DNA of 64,000 nt from assembly GCF_031010195.1 (NCBI RefSeq), contig NZ_JAUAMC010000003.1, forward strand, positions 540,028 through 604,027, written 5' to 3'. This stretch comes from Halomonas sp. SpR8. Its GTDB lineage: Bacteria > Pseudomonadota > Gammaproteobacteria > Pseudomonadales > Halomonadaceae. This document shows positions 28,815 through 37,852 of this stretch, one piece after another. The notes below the pieces were generated by a model, which was not told where the DNA came from, searched no databases, and saw only the letters and a list, made by a program, of their open reading frames with translations. The position numbers were made by a program, and so were the translations under genes. The stretch's first letter is position 1. Each line of letters begins with the position of its first letter.

Positions 28815-30038
28815 ATGCACAACGCGTTTTCTCTATTTACCTCTGAGTCCGTCTCTGAGGGTCATCCTGACAAAATTGCCGACCAAATTTCAGATGCCGT
28901 TTTAGATGCCATTATCGCCCGTGACAAGCAGGCACGGGTGGCCTGTGAAACGATGGTTAAAACCGGGGTAGCGATTATTGCCGGTGAAATCACCACATCG
29001 GCATGGGTTGATCTTGAAATGATCGTCCGCGATGTTATCACCAACATTGGCTACACCTCCTCAGACGTTGGTTACGACGGTGCTACTTGCGGTGTCGTTA
29101 ATTTAATCGGCAAACAGAGCGTCGATATTGCCCAGGGCGTCGATCGCACTAAGCCCGAAGATCAAGGTGCCGGCGATCAAGGATTAATGTTTGGCTACGC
29201 CACCAACGAAACTGAATCGTATATGCCAGCGCCCATTCACTACGCACACCGCTTAGTCGAGCGCCAAGCCGAGCTCAGACAGCATGGCTTATTACCGTGG
29301 CTACGTCCCGATGCCAAAAGCCAGGTTACCTTCCGCTACAACGCAGAAGGTCAACCCTGTGGAGTCGATGCGGTAGTGCTTTCTACCCAGCACAATCCTG
29401 AGATTGATCAACAGGAACTGCGCAACATTGTTAAGCACGAAATTATCGAGCAGGTCATCCCCGCCGAGTGGCTAGACGAGCAGACTCAATATCACATTAA
29501 CCCAACCGGTAAATTTGTGATTGGTGGCCCGGTCGGAGATTGCGGTTTAACCGGCCGCAAAATCATCGTCGATACTTACGGCGGCATGGCGCGTCATGGC
29601 GGCGGCGCTTTTTCAGGTAAAGACCCCTCTAAAGTGGATCGTAGCGCGGCTTATGCGGGTCGGTATGTCGCCAAAAACATTGTCGCCGCTGGTTTAGCCG
29701 ATAAGTGTGAAATACAAGTCTCATACGCGATTGGTGTGGCTGAGCCAACCTCCGTGGCCATTGATACGTTCGGTACCGGACGTATTAACGACACAGAGAT
29801 TGTGGCGCTGGTGCGTGAACACTTCGATCTTCGGCCATTCGCCATTACTAAAATGCTGGATTTGCTTCACCCCATGTATCAACTCACCGCTGCCTATGGA
29901 CACTTTGGCCGCGAGCCGTTTGAGCACAGCTACCTTTGGGTTGACGATAAGGGAGAAGAACGAATCGAGACCTTCACCGCCTTCCCCTGGGAAAAAATTG
30001 ATAAAGCCGATGCACTGCGCCAGGCGGCAGGACTTTAA
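28815..30038 (+). CDS. metK: S-adenosylmethionine synthetase MetK
   Basis: A 407-residue enzyme making SAM from methionine and ATP. It starts with [25 protein letters not shown] sequence, has the [12 protein letters not shown] phosphate loop and the [19 protein letters not shown] block. It sits between a cfa gene and luxS: SAM synthesis, use and by-product recycling in a row. A small hairpin (GAATACC/GGTATTC, 30087-30106) lies between it and luxS. Confidence 0.96.
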   Translation: MHNAFSLFTSESVSEGHPDKIADQISDAVLDAIIARDKQARVACETMVKTGVAIIAGEITTSAWVDLEMIVRDVITNIGYTSSDVGYDGATCGVVNLIGKQSVDIAQGVDRTKPEDQGAGDQGLMFGYATNETESYMPAPIHYAHRLVERQAELRQHGLLPWLRPDAKSQVTFRYNAEGQPCGVDAVVLSTQHNPEIDQQELRNIVKHEIIEQVIPAEWLDEQTQYHINPTGKFVIGGPVGDCGLTGRKIIVDTYGGMARHGGGAFSGKDPSKVDRSAAYAGRYVAKNIVAAGLADKCEIQVSYAIGVAEPTSVAIDTFGTGRINDTEIVALVREHFDLRPFAITKMLDLLHPMYQLTAAYGHFGREPFEHSYLWVDDKGEERIETFTAFPWEKIDKADALRQAAGL

Positions 30039-30152
30039 CCAAACGTCCCCCGTTTAAAATTCCCCGTGTAGGAGGCGCCCTAGACGGAATACCATTGACG
30101 GTATTCAGTTAAAACACAGCCTACTCACCTATTAGACACAGGATATCCACAG

Positions 30153-30620
30153 ATGACCGAACAGAAAATGAATGTCGAAAGCTTTAACCTTGACCACACC
30201 AAGGTAAAAGCGCCCTATGTACGGCTAGCCGATATTAAAGAAGGTCAAAACGGTGACCGCATTCACAAATACGATTTGCGTATTTGTCAGCCTAATCAAA
30301 CCCATATGGAAATGCCTGCGCTGCACTCTCTTGAGCATTTAATGGCAGAGCTATCGCGCAATCATACCGATAAGGTCGTCGATATCAGCCCGATGGGTTG
30401 CCAAACCGGTTTCTATATCGCCATGATCAATCACGACGACTATGACGACGTGATCACTATCATCGAACAAACGCTCAACGATGTGCTTGTCGCTACCGAA
30501 GTACCCGCCTGCAACGAAATGCAGTGTGGCTGGGCCGCCAGCCATAGCTTGGAAGGTGCGCAAGTACTTGCTCGCGACCTGCTAGCTAAGCGCAATGAGT
30601 GGACTCAGGTGTTCGCGTAA
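30153..30620 (+). CDS. luxS: S-ribosylhomocysteine lyase LuxS
   Basis: A 155-residue metalloenzyme of the activated methyl cycle that splits S-ribosylhomocysteine to homocysteine and DPD, precursor of autoinducer-2. The metal ligands are visible in HSLEHLMAE and in the cysteine of [21 protein letters not shown] at the start is also typical. ACAGGATATCC precedes the ATG. Whether AI-2 is used as a signal cannot be judged: no lsr or luxP gene is in the window. Confidence 0.95.
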   Translation: MTEQKMNVESFNLDHTKVKAPYVRLADIKEGQNGDRIHKYDLRICQPNQTHMEMPALHSLEHLMAELSRNHTDKVVDISPMGCQTGFYIAMINHDDYDDVITIIEQTLNDVLVATEVPACNEMQCGWAASHSLEGAQVLARDLLAKRNEWTQVFA

Positions 30621-30630
30621 CATGATAATG

Positions 30631-30655
30631 GCTAGGCGCTTTTAATGCGCCTAGC
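30631..30655 (+). terminator. Stem-loop after luxS
   Basis: A perfect nine-base stem GCTAGGCGC/GCGCCTAGC around a seven-base loop, ten bases after the stop. The downstream run is TCATCGCTATTT, so there is no clear U-tract; it may stabilise the message or act as a weak terminator. Confidence 0.55.
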
Positions 30656-30902
30656 TCATCGCTATTTGCAAATGACTAATCACGCTGCGATTGAACGATA
30701 AAGCGCAATTAACGTCTTTATAAGGTGTCGCAAACGCTAATTTCCCAGATACCTTTGCCAAGGTCGCTGGTAACTGCATGAGGCAACCCCATGATACGGT
30801 TACACAACGGCTCCCTTCCTACGCCGCCCTAGCGCTACTCCACCCTGTCGACGTTATGCATCCATTGCGTACACAACGCAGTGACTTTGCCAAAACAGAA
30901 CC

Positions 30903-31151
30903 GTGAGTGGAATGACCATGCAGACACAAAACGCGTTTATCCCCAACATCGATGAATTAACCACTTCAAGCGAGTGGACTAGCGTTCACCAATACTTACC
31001 CATCAATACCAAAGCTTCTTTGCTGGTGGTTTACCGCGATATCCATGGCGCTGGCGTTACGTCGGCTATATTAGAGCGCGGAAAATTTCTAAGCGTTACC
31101 AATCGAGCGTTGGTGCGCGGCGTTCAGGCCTGGAAATACATCAATGAGTAA
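30903..31151 (+). CDS. Small hypothetical protein
   Basis: An 82-residue frame starting with GTG (an in-frame ATG is at 30912 and another at 30918). I do not recognise it. The sequence is protein-like, mixed alpha/beta, no signal peptide, no cysteines (YLPINTKASLLVVYRDIHGAG). It sits between luxS and a HelD-like gene, 61 bases upstream of the latter. The 280 bases before it contain the luxS stem-loop and nothing else recognised. Confidence 0.5.
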   Translation: MSGMTMQTQNAFIPNIDELTTSSEWTSVHQYLPINTKASLLVVYRDIHGAGVTSAILERGKFLSVTNRALVRGVQAWKYINE

Positions 31152-31212
31152 TTTTCTCTAAAGGCCTTTTCAGTCCGATACAACATCACTATTTTTTTAC
31201 TTAACAGGCACC

Positions 31213-33312
31213 ATGGATACTAAAACTGAGACCTCTCAACGCGACGCCGAACATCATCAACTACTACACACCCTCGAATGTATTGATCTTAATATCGAGG
31301 AGATTAATCAACGCTTAGCGGCTTATGCAGAGGACATTCAATCTCAGAAGGAGTATTTGTGGACCAGCCGTGATGAGATGGATCATATCGAGAAAATCTC
31401 CGCTCGGGAATCCATTGAGCAGGCGGTGATGACGGGCGATAATGCGTTGGCGCGCCGCCATAAACTTGAAAAACTCAGGCACTCCCCCTACTTTGGGCGC
31501 TTCGATTTTTCCCAGCAAGGCGATGCCTACCCTACGCCTATCTATATCGGCATCCACCACTTTTATGATGATTTGGCCGGACAAAGCCGCGTCCATGACT
31601 GGCGGGCTCCCATTGCGTCACTGTTTTACGATTATGAAACCGGCCCCGCCAGCTATCAAAGCCCGAAGGGCGAGATTAGCGGCCATATCACCCTTAAGCG
31701 TCAATTTAGAATCAAAAAAGCCAACATCGAGCTGATGATCGATAGCGATGTTCATGTGGTCGATGAGGTGCTGCAAGACACGCTGAGCCAAGCCTCTGAC
31801 GACACCATGAAGAACATCGTCGCCACTATTCAGCGTGATCAAAATGCGATTATCCGCAATGACGAAGCCCATACGCTGATTATTCAGGGTGTGGCCGGCT
31901 CAGGGAAAACCTCGATTGCACTGCACCGGATTGCTTTTCTGCTGTATCGATTTAAAGACACGCTCACCTCCGAAGATATTTTGATTATCTCGCCCAACCA
32001 AGTATTTTCCGACTATATCGCCAACGTGCTCCCCGAACTGGGTGAAGAGACCGTAAATCAGGTGGGAATGGAGACCCTTGCCGATGAATTGCTCAACAGT
32101 CAGTATCGTTTCGAGACATTTTTTGAACAGACCACGGCGCTACTGGAAAAAAATGACGAGGCTATGAAAGCGCGCCTGCATTTCAAAGCCTCGCCAGAAT
32201 TCCTTAAAGAGCTCGATCGTTATGCAGCCGAAGTTGAGGCAAAGCGTTTCACGGCTGAAGATATTTGGATTGCCCGGCGCTTAGTGCCTGGCTGGTTACT
32301 GGAGGAGGTGTTTAAAAAGCATCGCAACCTACCCACCAATGAGCGTCTAAGGCAGGTCAGTTGGGAAATTGAGCAAAAAATAGGCAATCAGTATAACTAT
32401 GATTTAGCGCCTGACGAGCGCAAGACGCTGAAAGCCACTATTAAAGGCATGCTGAAACAGAAGACGCTACGCGAGACCTATAAGGAGTTTTACACTTGGC
32501 TGGATAAACCCGAACTGTTCAAGGCCGCTTCCCGAGGGCGACTTGAGTATGCCGATGTATTTCCACTGATCTACCTAAAGATGCGCTTAGAGGGCGTCCA
32601 CTCCCGCTGGCGCAACGCCAAACATCTATTGATCGATGAAATGCAGGACTATACCCCGGTGCAGTACGCGGTGATCGGCCAGCTGTTTCGTTGCAAAAAA
32701 ACCGTGCTAGGCGATATCTACCAATCGGTTAATCCCTATAGCGCCTCGAAAGCCGAGCAGATACGCCAGGTGCTACGGCAATCCATGTACGTAACGCTGA
32801 ACAAAAGCTACCGCTCGAGTATCGAGATCTCCCGCTTCGCTCAGCATATCGCCTATAACCCCGATCTGGAGCCGATTGAGCGTCATGGTAAACCGCCTGC
32901 TATTCACCGCTGCAACTCACGCAAGCAATCGCATACAGCCATTCAGCAACTAGCCCATGACTTTACAGCCTCAACGCATAACACTTTGGGGATTGTGTGC
33001 AAAACCCAAAAGCAGGCCAGTCTCGTTTTTAAAGCGTTAGAAGGACAGTTCGATAAGCTACAGTTACTCACTGAGCAAAGCACCGCTTTTGGACAGGGCA
33101 TTATTATCTGTACTGCCCATATGGCGAAGGGCTTGGAATTTGACCGCGTCATTGTGCCCGAGGTAACGGCCACCCATTATGCGACGGATATGGAGCGCAA
33201 CTTACTCTACGTGGCCTGCACACGAGCAATGCACCAACTTGATCTTACTTATCATGACGCACCCTCGACGTTTATCGCAAAGCTGGAAAGCCATCAGTTT
33301 CAAGCCGCGTGA
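31213..33312 (+). CDS. HelD-like superfamily 1 ATPase (RNA polymerase recycling type)
   Basis: A 699-residue UvrD/Rep-like protein. It begins with a long charged helical region (about 1-70, likely coiled coil), followed by the HDWRAPIASLFYDY block that is typical of HelD. Walker A is GVAGSGKTSIALHR (226-239), Walker B DEMQDYTPVQ, and a C-terminal motif block runs from YVACTRAMHQLDL. In firmicutes and actinobacteria HelD removes stalled RNA polymerase from DNA and is not a true helicase. E. coli helicase IV, also called HelD, is a different type. The N-terminal architecture points to the firmicute-like class. Confidence 0.82.
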   Translation: MDTKTETSQRDAEHHQLLHTLECIDLNIEEINQRLAAYAEDIQSQKEYLWTSRDEMDHIEKISARESIEQAVMTGDNALARRHKLEKLRHSPYFGRFDFSQQGDAYPTPIYIGIHHFYDDLAGQSRVHDWRAPIASLFYDYETGPASYQSPKGEISGHITLKRQFRIKKANIELMIDSDVHVVDEVLQDTLSQASDDTMKNIVATIQRDQNAIIRNDEAHTLIIQGVAGSGKTSIALHRIAFLLYRFKDTLTSEDILIISPNQVFSDYIANVLPELGEETVNQVGMETLADELLNSQYRFETFFEQTTALLEKNDEAMKARLHFKASPEFLKELDRYAAEVEAKRFTAEDIWIARRLVPGWLLEEVFKKHRNLPTNERLRQVSWEIEQKIGNQYNYDLAPDERKTLKATIKGMLKQKTLRETYKEFYTWLDKPELFKAASRGRLEYADVFPLIYLKMRLEGVHSRWRNAKHLLIDEMQDYTPVQYAVIGQLFRCKKTVLGDIYQSVNPYSASKAEQIRQVLRQSMYVTLNKSYRSSIEISRFAQHIAYNPDLEPIERHGKPPAIHRCNSRKQSHTAIQQLAHDFTASTHNTLGIVCKTQKQASLVFKALEGQFDKLQLLTEQSTAFGQGIIICTAHMAKGLEFDRVIVPEVTATHYATDMERNLLYVACTRAMHQLDLTYHDAPSTFIAKLESHQFQAA

Positions 33313-33327
33313 TGCTCAAAAAATAGA

Positions 33328-33792
33328 TCACAACGACGATTTGAATAACGACCATACGCTCTCTTCATCGGAAACATAAAGGTGCAAGTGGTGCAGGTGT
33401 TTCGTGTGTTGCAGCTGATCACTCAAAGCCAAGACAGCTTCCCGAACAGCCTCTATACCGCCTGGAACATGAGAATTGACGCCAGGCAAAGGAATAGAAA
33501 GCGTAGCAAGTTCTTCGCGTTCGGCCACCATAATAATTTTACGATAGCCCTTGGCCCATAAAGCCAGCGTTTTAGTATCACTATTACTGCTTTGGGGCGG
33601 TGCAAATTTAATTACCGCTGCCCCCTCCTCCTGAAATGGTTGCGAGAGCACCCAGGCCTCACCAATAACGCTGCTGCCCAAGGCGTTTATTTGCTCTTGT
33701 TTAGCAGGCACTACGCATGCATTTTCTAGCGAAACATCGATATCCGCTTGATTAATGATGATGTGTGTTTTATTGAGCTGCCAAGTTTTCAT
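33328..33792 (-). CDS. Hypothetical protein with a possible macro-domain-like core
   Basis: A 154-residue protein that I do not firmly recognise. The middle and end (KIIMVAEREELATLSIPLPG, then HVPGGIEAVREAVLAL) resemble the last strand and helix of macro domains, but the glycine-rich loop is altered and the N-terminal NAAN motif is missing. AAGGAGACGCTA precedes the ATG, supporting real translation. It is convergent with the HelD-like gene, 15 bases away, and separated from the Usp gene by a terminator. Confidence 0.65.
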   Translation of the reverse strand: MKTWQLNKTHIIINQADIDVSLENACVVPAKQEQINALGSSVIGEAWVLSQPFQEEGAAVIKFAPPQSSNSDTKTLALWAKGYRKIIMVAEREELATLSIPLPGVNSHVPGGIEAVREAVLALSDQLQHTKHLHHLHLYVSDEESVWSLFKSSL

Positions 33793-33810
33793 TAGCGTCT
33801 CCTTAGAACA

Positions 33811-33845
33811 AAAAAGCCGGCACGCTCAATAAGTGAGGGCCGGCT
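33811..33845 (-). terminator. Rho-independent terminator after the SulP-Usp unit
   Basis: On the minus strand AGCCGGC and GCCGGCT form a stem followed directly by a T run. It lies 57 bases past the Usp stop and ends that transcript. Confidence 0.8.
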
Positions 33846-33902
33846 GCGGGGTAAACTACGCAAATGCGAGCTAAACTTTTTTTGCGCTATTTTCAGTGCG
33901 CC

Positions 33903-34760
33903 TTAGCGCAGAATCAGCACCGGTATACGACTACCGCGTAGCATTGCCGTTGTTGTGCTACCTACTAACAGATGACGAATACGCGAGTGCCCGTAGGCGC
34001 CCATCACCAGCAGATCAATGCTGTGCTCTTTTTCGTAAGCCTGTAGTGCTTCGTCTACTTCGCCGGCACGAATAGCGCCTTCGGCTTGATGGCCGCCGTC
34101 ACGCAACGTATTTAACGCCCACTCTAGCTCTGAGCGGCGTTCAGCCGTCTCTGCACCCACGATGAGCACGTGGCATTCGGTGCCTGTAAATAGCGGTGAT
34201 CGCGCCAGCATTTCAACGCCCTTGCGGGCCGTTTTGCTACCATCAAATGCTATCAGAATCTTTTCTGGACGCTTGAATGTTTGTGGCACCATCAGGATCG
34301 GGCGGTGCATTTCACGCACTACCCTTTCAAGGTTCGAACCAAAGTGACCGCTGGATTTGTGGGCATTTTCACCGTGCTTACCCATTACCAACAAACGCAC
34401 GTCTTTTTCAAGTTCTACCAATGACTCTACTAAGGTCCCGTTTACCTGACGGGTAGTTGAGTTACTAATACCATCCTCAACAGCTCGGGCATGGGCCGCT
34501 TCCAACATCAGCTTGCCCTGATCACGATTTATCTTGGCACGCTGCTCATCAAGCTCAGAGAGCTCTTTCATCAGCCGTTCGCGGGCCCCGAAGCGCAGGT
34601 TGCCGGAAAGGTTCTGCTCTTCGGGTAATTCCGAGTGATTGTCAACCACATGAATAAAGGTTAACGGTGCATCCATGGCCAAGCTTGCCCAGGCGGCGTA
34701 ATCACAGACGCCTTCGGAAAACTGGGAGCCGTCAATGGCGGCTAATACCTGTTCTGACAT
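33903..34760 (-). CDS. Tandem universal stress protein paired with SulP transporter
   Basis: A 285-residue double UspA protein, clearly paralogous to the one at 23019: both open with VLAAIDxSQFSEGVCDYAAWAS-type sequence and end with GSTTTAMLR. AAGGAGAGCGAT precedes the ATG. It starts 19 bases after the SulP stop on the same strand, so they share a transcript, and the Usp may modulate the transporter; that link is inference. Confidence 0.88.
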   Translation of the reverse strand: MSEQVLAAIDGSQFSEGVCDYAAWASLAMDAPLTFIHVVDNHSELPEEQNLSGNLRFGARERLMKELSELDEQRAKINRDQGKLMLEAAHARAVEDGISNSTTRQVNGTLVESLVELEKDVRLLVMGKHGENAHKSSGHFGSNLERVVREMHRPILMVPQTFKRPEKILIAFDGSKTARKGVEMLARSPLFTGTECHVLIVGAETAERRSELEWALNTLRDGGHQAEGAIRAGEVDEALQAYEKEHSIDLLVMGAYGHSRIRHLLVGSTTTAMLRGSRIPVLILR

Positions 34761-34779
34761 ATCGCTCTCCTTGTCTTAA

Positions 34780-36270
34780 TTAATGGCCGCCCATCAACTT
34801 CTCAACCGCTTCGGGGTCATTATGTACCGCGTAGCGATCCACTATTGTCGCACTGGCTTCGCTCAAGCCCACCATCTCTACTTCGGTACCTTCACGGCGG
34901 AATTTAATCACTACGCGATCCAGTGCCTGTACAGCGGTAATATCCCAGAAGTGCGCGCGGGAGAGGTTGATAGTAACTTTATCGATACTCTCTTTGAAGT
35001 CAAAGGCAGCTATAAAGCGCTCTGATGAGGCAAAGAACACCTGACCCACCACTTCGTATTCACGCTCTTTACCGGCCTCCACTTCTTTGGAACCGATATA
35101 CATGATGTTGCCGACTTTGTTGGCAAAAAACATTGCGGCGAGAAGTACCCCAACGAACACACCAATCGCCAGGTTGTGAGTACCGACTGTCACAAGAACC
35201 GTTGCCACCATGACAAAGTTGGTGCTCATGGGATGCTTTTTCAGATCGCGGATCGACTCCCAGCTAAAGGTACCGATTGCCACCATAATCATTACCGCTA
35301 CCAGCGCCGCCATGGGGATCTGAGAAACCCAGTCCGCCAGGAAGACCACCATTAATAATAGCGCGATACCAGCGATGAGCGAGGAGGTACGGCGACGACC
35401 ACCGGATTTGATATTAATGATGGATTGACCAATCATGGCGCAACCCGCCATACCACCAATGAGCCCCGAGCCGATGTTGGCGATACCTTGGCCCTTACAC
35501 TCGCGATTTTTGTTGCTTTTGGTATCGGTTAAGTCATCAATGATCGTTGCGGTCATCATTGATTCCAGTAGCCCTACGACCATCAACATAATTGAATAGG
35601 GCAATACAATCATCAGCGTTTCTAGGTTCAGCGGCACATCGGGCCACAAAAATACTGGCAGGGTATCAGGAAGTTCACCCATATCTCCTACGCTGCGAAT
35701 ATCCATACCAGTCATCATATAGATGACGGTCAACACAACGATACAAATCAGCGGGGATGGGATCGCTTTACCGATGACGGGCACATAAGGGAAGCCGTAA
35801 ATAATCACCAGGCCAGCAACCGTCATAGCGTAAACATGCCATGATACATCCGTGAGCTCGGGTAACTGCGACATAAAAATCAGAATAGCCAGGGCGTTCA
35901 CAAACCCAGTCACCACTGAACGCGATACAAAGCGCATTAGTTCGGCAAGTTTTAGATACCCTGCAATAATTTGCAGCACCCCGGTTAGCAGGGTAGCCAC
36001 CAGCAGATACTCCAGACCATGATCCTTGACGAGCGTAATCATCAACAGCGCCATTGCGCCTGTTGCACCAGAAATCATTCCAGAGCGGCCACCAGCAAAG
36101 GCGATAATCACACAGATAGCGAATGAGGCGTAAAGACCTACTTTGGGGTCAACACCTGCGATAATCGAGAACGCAATGGCCTCGGGTATTAACGCTAGCG
36201 CCACGACAATCCCCGCAAGGGTGTCGCCCTTGAGGTTAGAGAGCCAAGATTGTTTAAACTTTTCGTACAT
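34780..36270 (-). CDS. SulP-family anion transporter with C-terminal STAS domain
   Basis: About 496 residues. Repeated hydrophobic segments form the SulP core (with [20 protein letters not shown] and [15 protein letters not shown]), and a STAS domain follows (about 405-490, with [19 protein letters not shown]). The family carries sulfate, bicarbonate or other anions. I placed the start at 36270, where the conserved sequence begins; no strong ribosome site is visible there, and the frame is open to 36444. Sodium-dependent bicarbonate uptake is one possibility, not shown. Confidence 0.85.
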   Translation of the reverse strand: MYEKFKQSWLSNLKGDTLAGIVVALALIPEAIAFSIIAGVDPKVGLYASFAICVIIAFAGGRSGMISGATGAMALLMITLVKDHGLEYLLVATLLTGVLQIIAGYLKLAELMRFVSRSVVTGFVNALAILIFMSQLPELTDVSWHVYAMTVAGLVIIYGFPYVPVIGKAIPSPLICIVVLTVIYMMTGMDIRSVGDMGELPDTLPVFLWPDVPLNLETLMIVLPYSIMLMVVGLLESMMTATIIDDLTDTKSNKNRECKGQGIANIGSGLIGGMAGCAMIGQSIINIKSGGRRRTSSLIAGIALLLMVVFLADWVSQIPMAALVAVMIMVAIGTFSWESIRDLKKHPMSTNFVMVATVLVTVGTHNLAIGVFVGVLLAAMFFANKVGNIMYIGSKEVEAGKEREYEVVGQVFFASSERFIAAFDFKESIDKVTINLSRAHFWDITAVQALDRVVIKFRREGTEVEMVGLSEASATIVDRYAVHNDPEAVEKLMGGH

Positions 36271-36787
36271 GCGAGGGGTCCACGGTTTTAGGTTAATAAC
36301 AGGCCAAAAGCGTTCGAACAGCGCCGCCGACAAGGAGCAAGCACTGCCATCAATTGGCACGCTGAGATGATCAATTTTTATTATAAAAAAGGGTGGGCTA
36401 GCGTTGGTTACGGCTAAATCAATACCACAAGACGATGACAGCACGGTGAACGCACTATCAGCACCTTAGGAGGGAAGCGAAGAACTAGGGCGGAGTCATC
36501 AGCCCTAAAAAGCAATGCGGAAATTTAGTCATTAGCAAAGATTCTTTTACAGAACAATTTACAGAGCACGGGGTGCGACAAAGTGGCGTATGTTATCAGC
36601 AATCCTGCTGCATTGCACCTAACGTCTAACCTCAACGTGTGGGCTTCCCACCGCCACTTTAGACAGAGTGACCTTAGCCCCGCTTTTGACGTATCATTGC
36701 GCCGTTAAAAGAGACGTGGATTGCCAACTATTCACGTTGAAGCGGCACGGTTTTTCCGCCGATAAGTCGATTAAAGAGGAGCAGTAC
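36271..36787. other. Gap between sulP and the isocitrate dehydrogenase gene
   Basis: About 515 bases between divergent genes. It holds the open 5' extension of the SulP frame (to 36444), whose residues do not look conserved, and a small inverted repeat (AGGGC/GCCCT near 36490-36510). It must include the promoters of both genes. No RNA gene or riboswitch was recognised. Confidence 0.4.
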
Positions 36788-37801
36788 ATGAGCCAATCTA
36801 TTGCAGTCATCAAGGGCGACGGCATCGGCCCCGAGATTATGGACGCCACGCTGCGAGTACTCGACGCGTTAGATTGCGGCTTAACCTACCAGCATATTGA
36901 TGCGGGCTTAGGCGCGCTTGAAAAGCATGGCACGCTGATTCCACAAGAGTCGCTGGATGCCATCGAACAGTTGGGTATTGCACTGAAAGGCCCACTGACC
37001 ACGCCGATTGGCAAAGGTTTTTCCTCAATTAACGTGCAGCTACGCCGTCACTTTGATCTTTACGCTAATGTGCGCCCTGCTATTAGCTTCCCTGGCACTA
37101 AATCGCGCTACGACGATATCGACATGATCACCGTGCGTGAAAACACCGAAGGCGCCTATCTTTCTGACGGCCAGGAGATGATCGACGGCGGCGATACCGG
37201 CATTTCAGTGATCAAAGTCACCCGCAAGGGCTCCGAGCGTATTGTGCGTTACGCCTTCGAGCTGGCCAAAAACAACGGCCGCAAAAAAGTCACCGCGGTA
37301 CATAAAGCCAATATCATCAAAACCAGCTCGGGACTGTTTTTGGACGTGGCGCGCGAAATCGCCAAAGAGTACCCCGAGATCGAATTCCAGGAGATGATCG
37401 TCGATAACGCCTGCATGCAGCTGGTGATGAACCCGCATCAGTTTGATGTAGTCGTTACCACCAACCTGTTTGGCGATATTCTCTCTGACCTTTGCGCTGG
37501 CTTAGTCGGCGGTTTGGGCTTGGCCCCAGGGGCGAACATCGGCGAAAAAGCAGCGATCTTTGAGGCCGTACACGGCTCAGCGCCAGATATCGAAGGCAAA
37601 AATATCGCCAACCCCTGCGCCCTGCTGCTGGCTGCGGCACAGATGCTCGATCACCTGGGTATGGCGGAGAAAGGCACCGCCATCCGCCAGGGTATCCGTA
37701 CTGTGCTGGAAACCCGCCGCGATATGGTCACCCCCGATATGGGCGGCACCGGCTCTACCGACTCCTTCGCCCAGGCGCTGGTGGAATACGTTCAGGGCTA
37801 A
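36788..37801 (+). CDS. Isocitrate dehydrogenase, probably NAD-dependent
   Basis: A 337-residue decarboxylating dehydrogenase of the isocitrate/isopropylmalate family. The SSINVQLRR block includes the serine that contacts isocitrate, and RENTEGAYL and the VHGSAPDIEGKNIANP loop are present. In that loop, Asp and Ile occupy positions linked to NAD rather than NADP use. AGAGGAG precedes the ATG at 36788; the frame extends upstream to 36668 without support. No leuC or leuD is adjacent, arguing against isopropylmalate dehydrogenase. Confidence 0.85.
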   Translation: MSQSIAVIKGDGIGPEIMDATLRVLDALDCGLTYQHIDAGLGALEKHGTLIPQESLDAIEQLGIALKGPLTTPIGKGFSSINVQLRRHFDLYANVRPAISFPGTKSRYDDIDMITVRENTEGAYLSDGQEMIDGGDTGISVIKVTRKGSERIVRYAFELAKNNGRKKVTAVHKANIIKTSSGLFLDVAREIAKEYPEIEFQEMIVDNACMQLVMNPHQFDVVVTTNLFGDILSDLCAGLVGGLGLAPGANIGEKAAIFEAVHGSAPDIEGKNIANPCALLLAAAQMLDHLGMAEKGTAIRQGIRTVLETRRDMVTPDMGGTGSTDSFAQALVEYVQG

Positions 37802-37852
37802 GGCGTACAGAGCAACTAGTCCGCCTCTTTCTAGCCGGTCACTGATCGTTTT

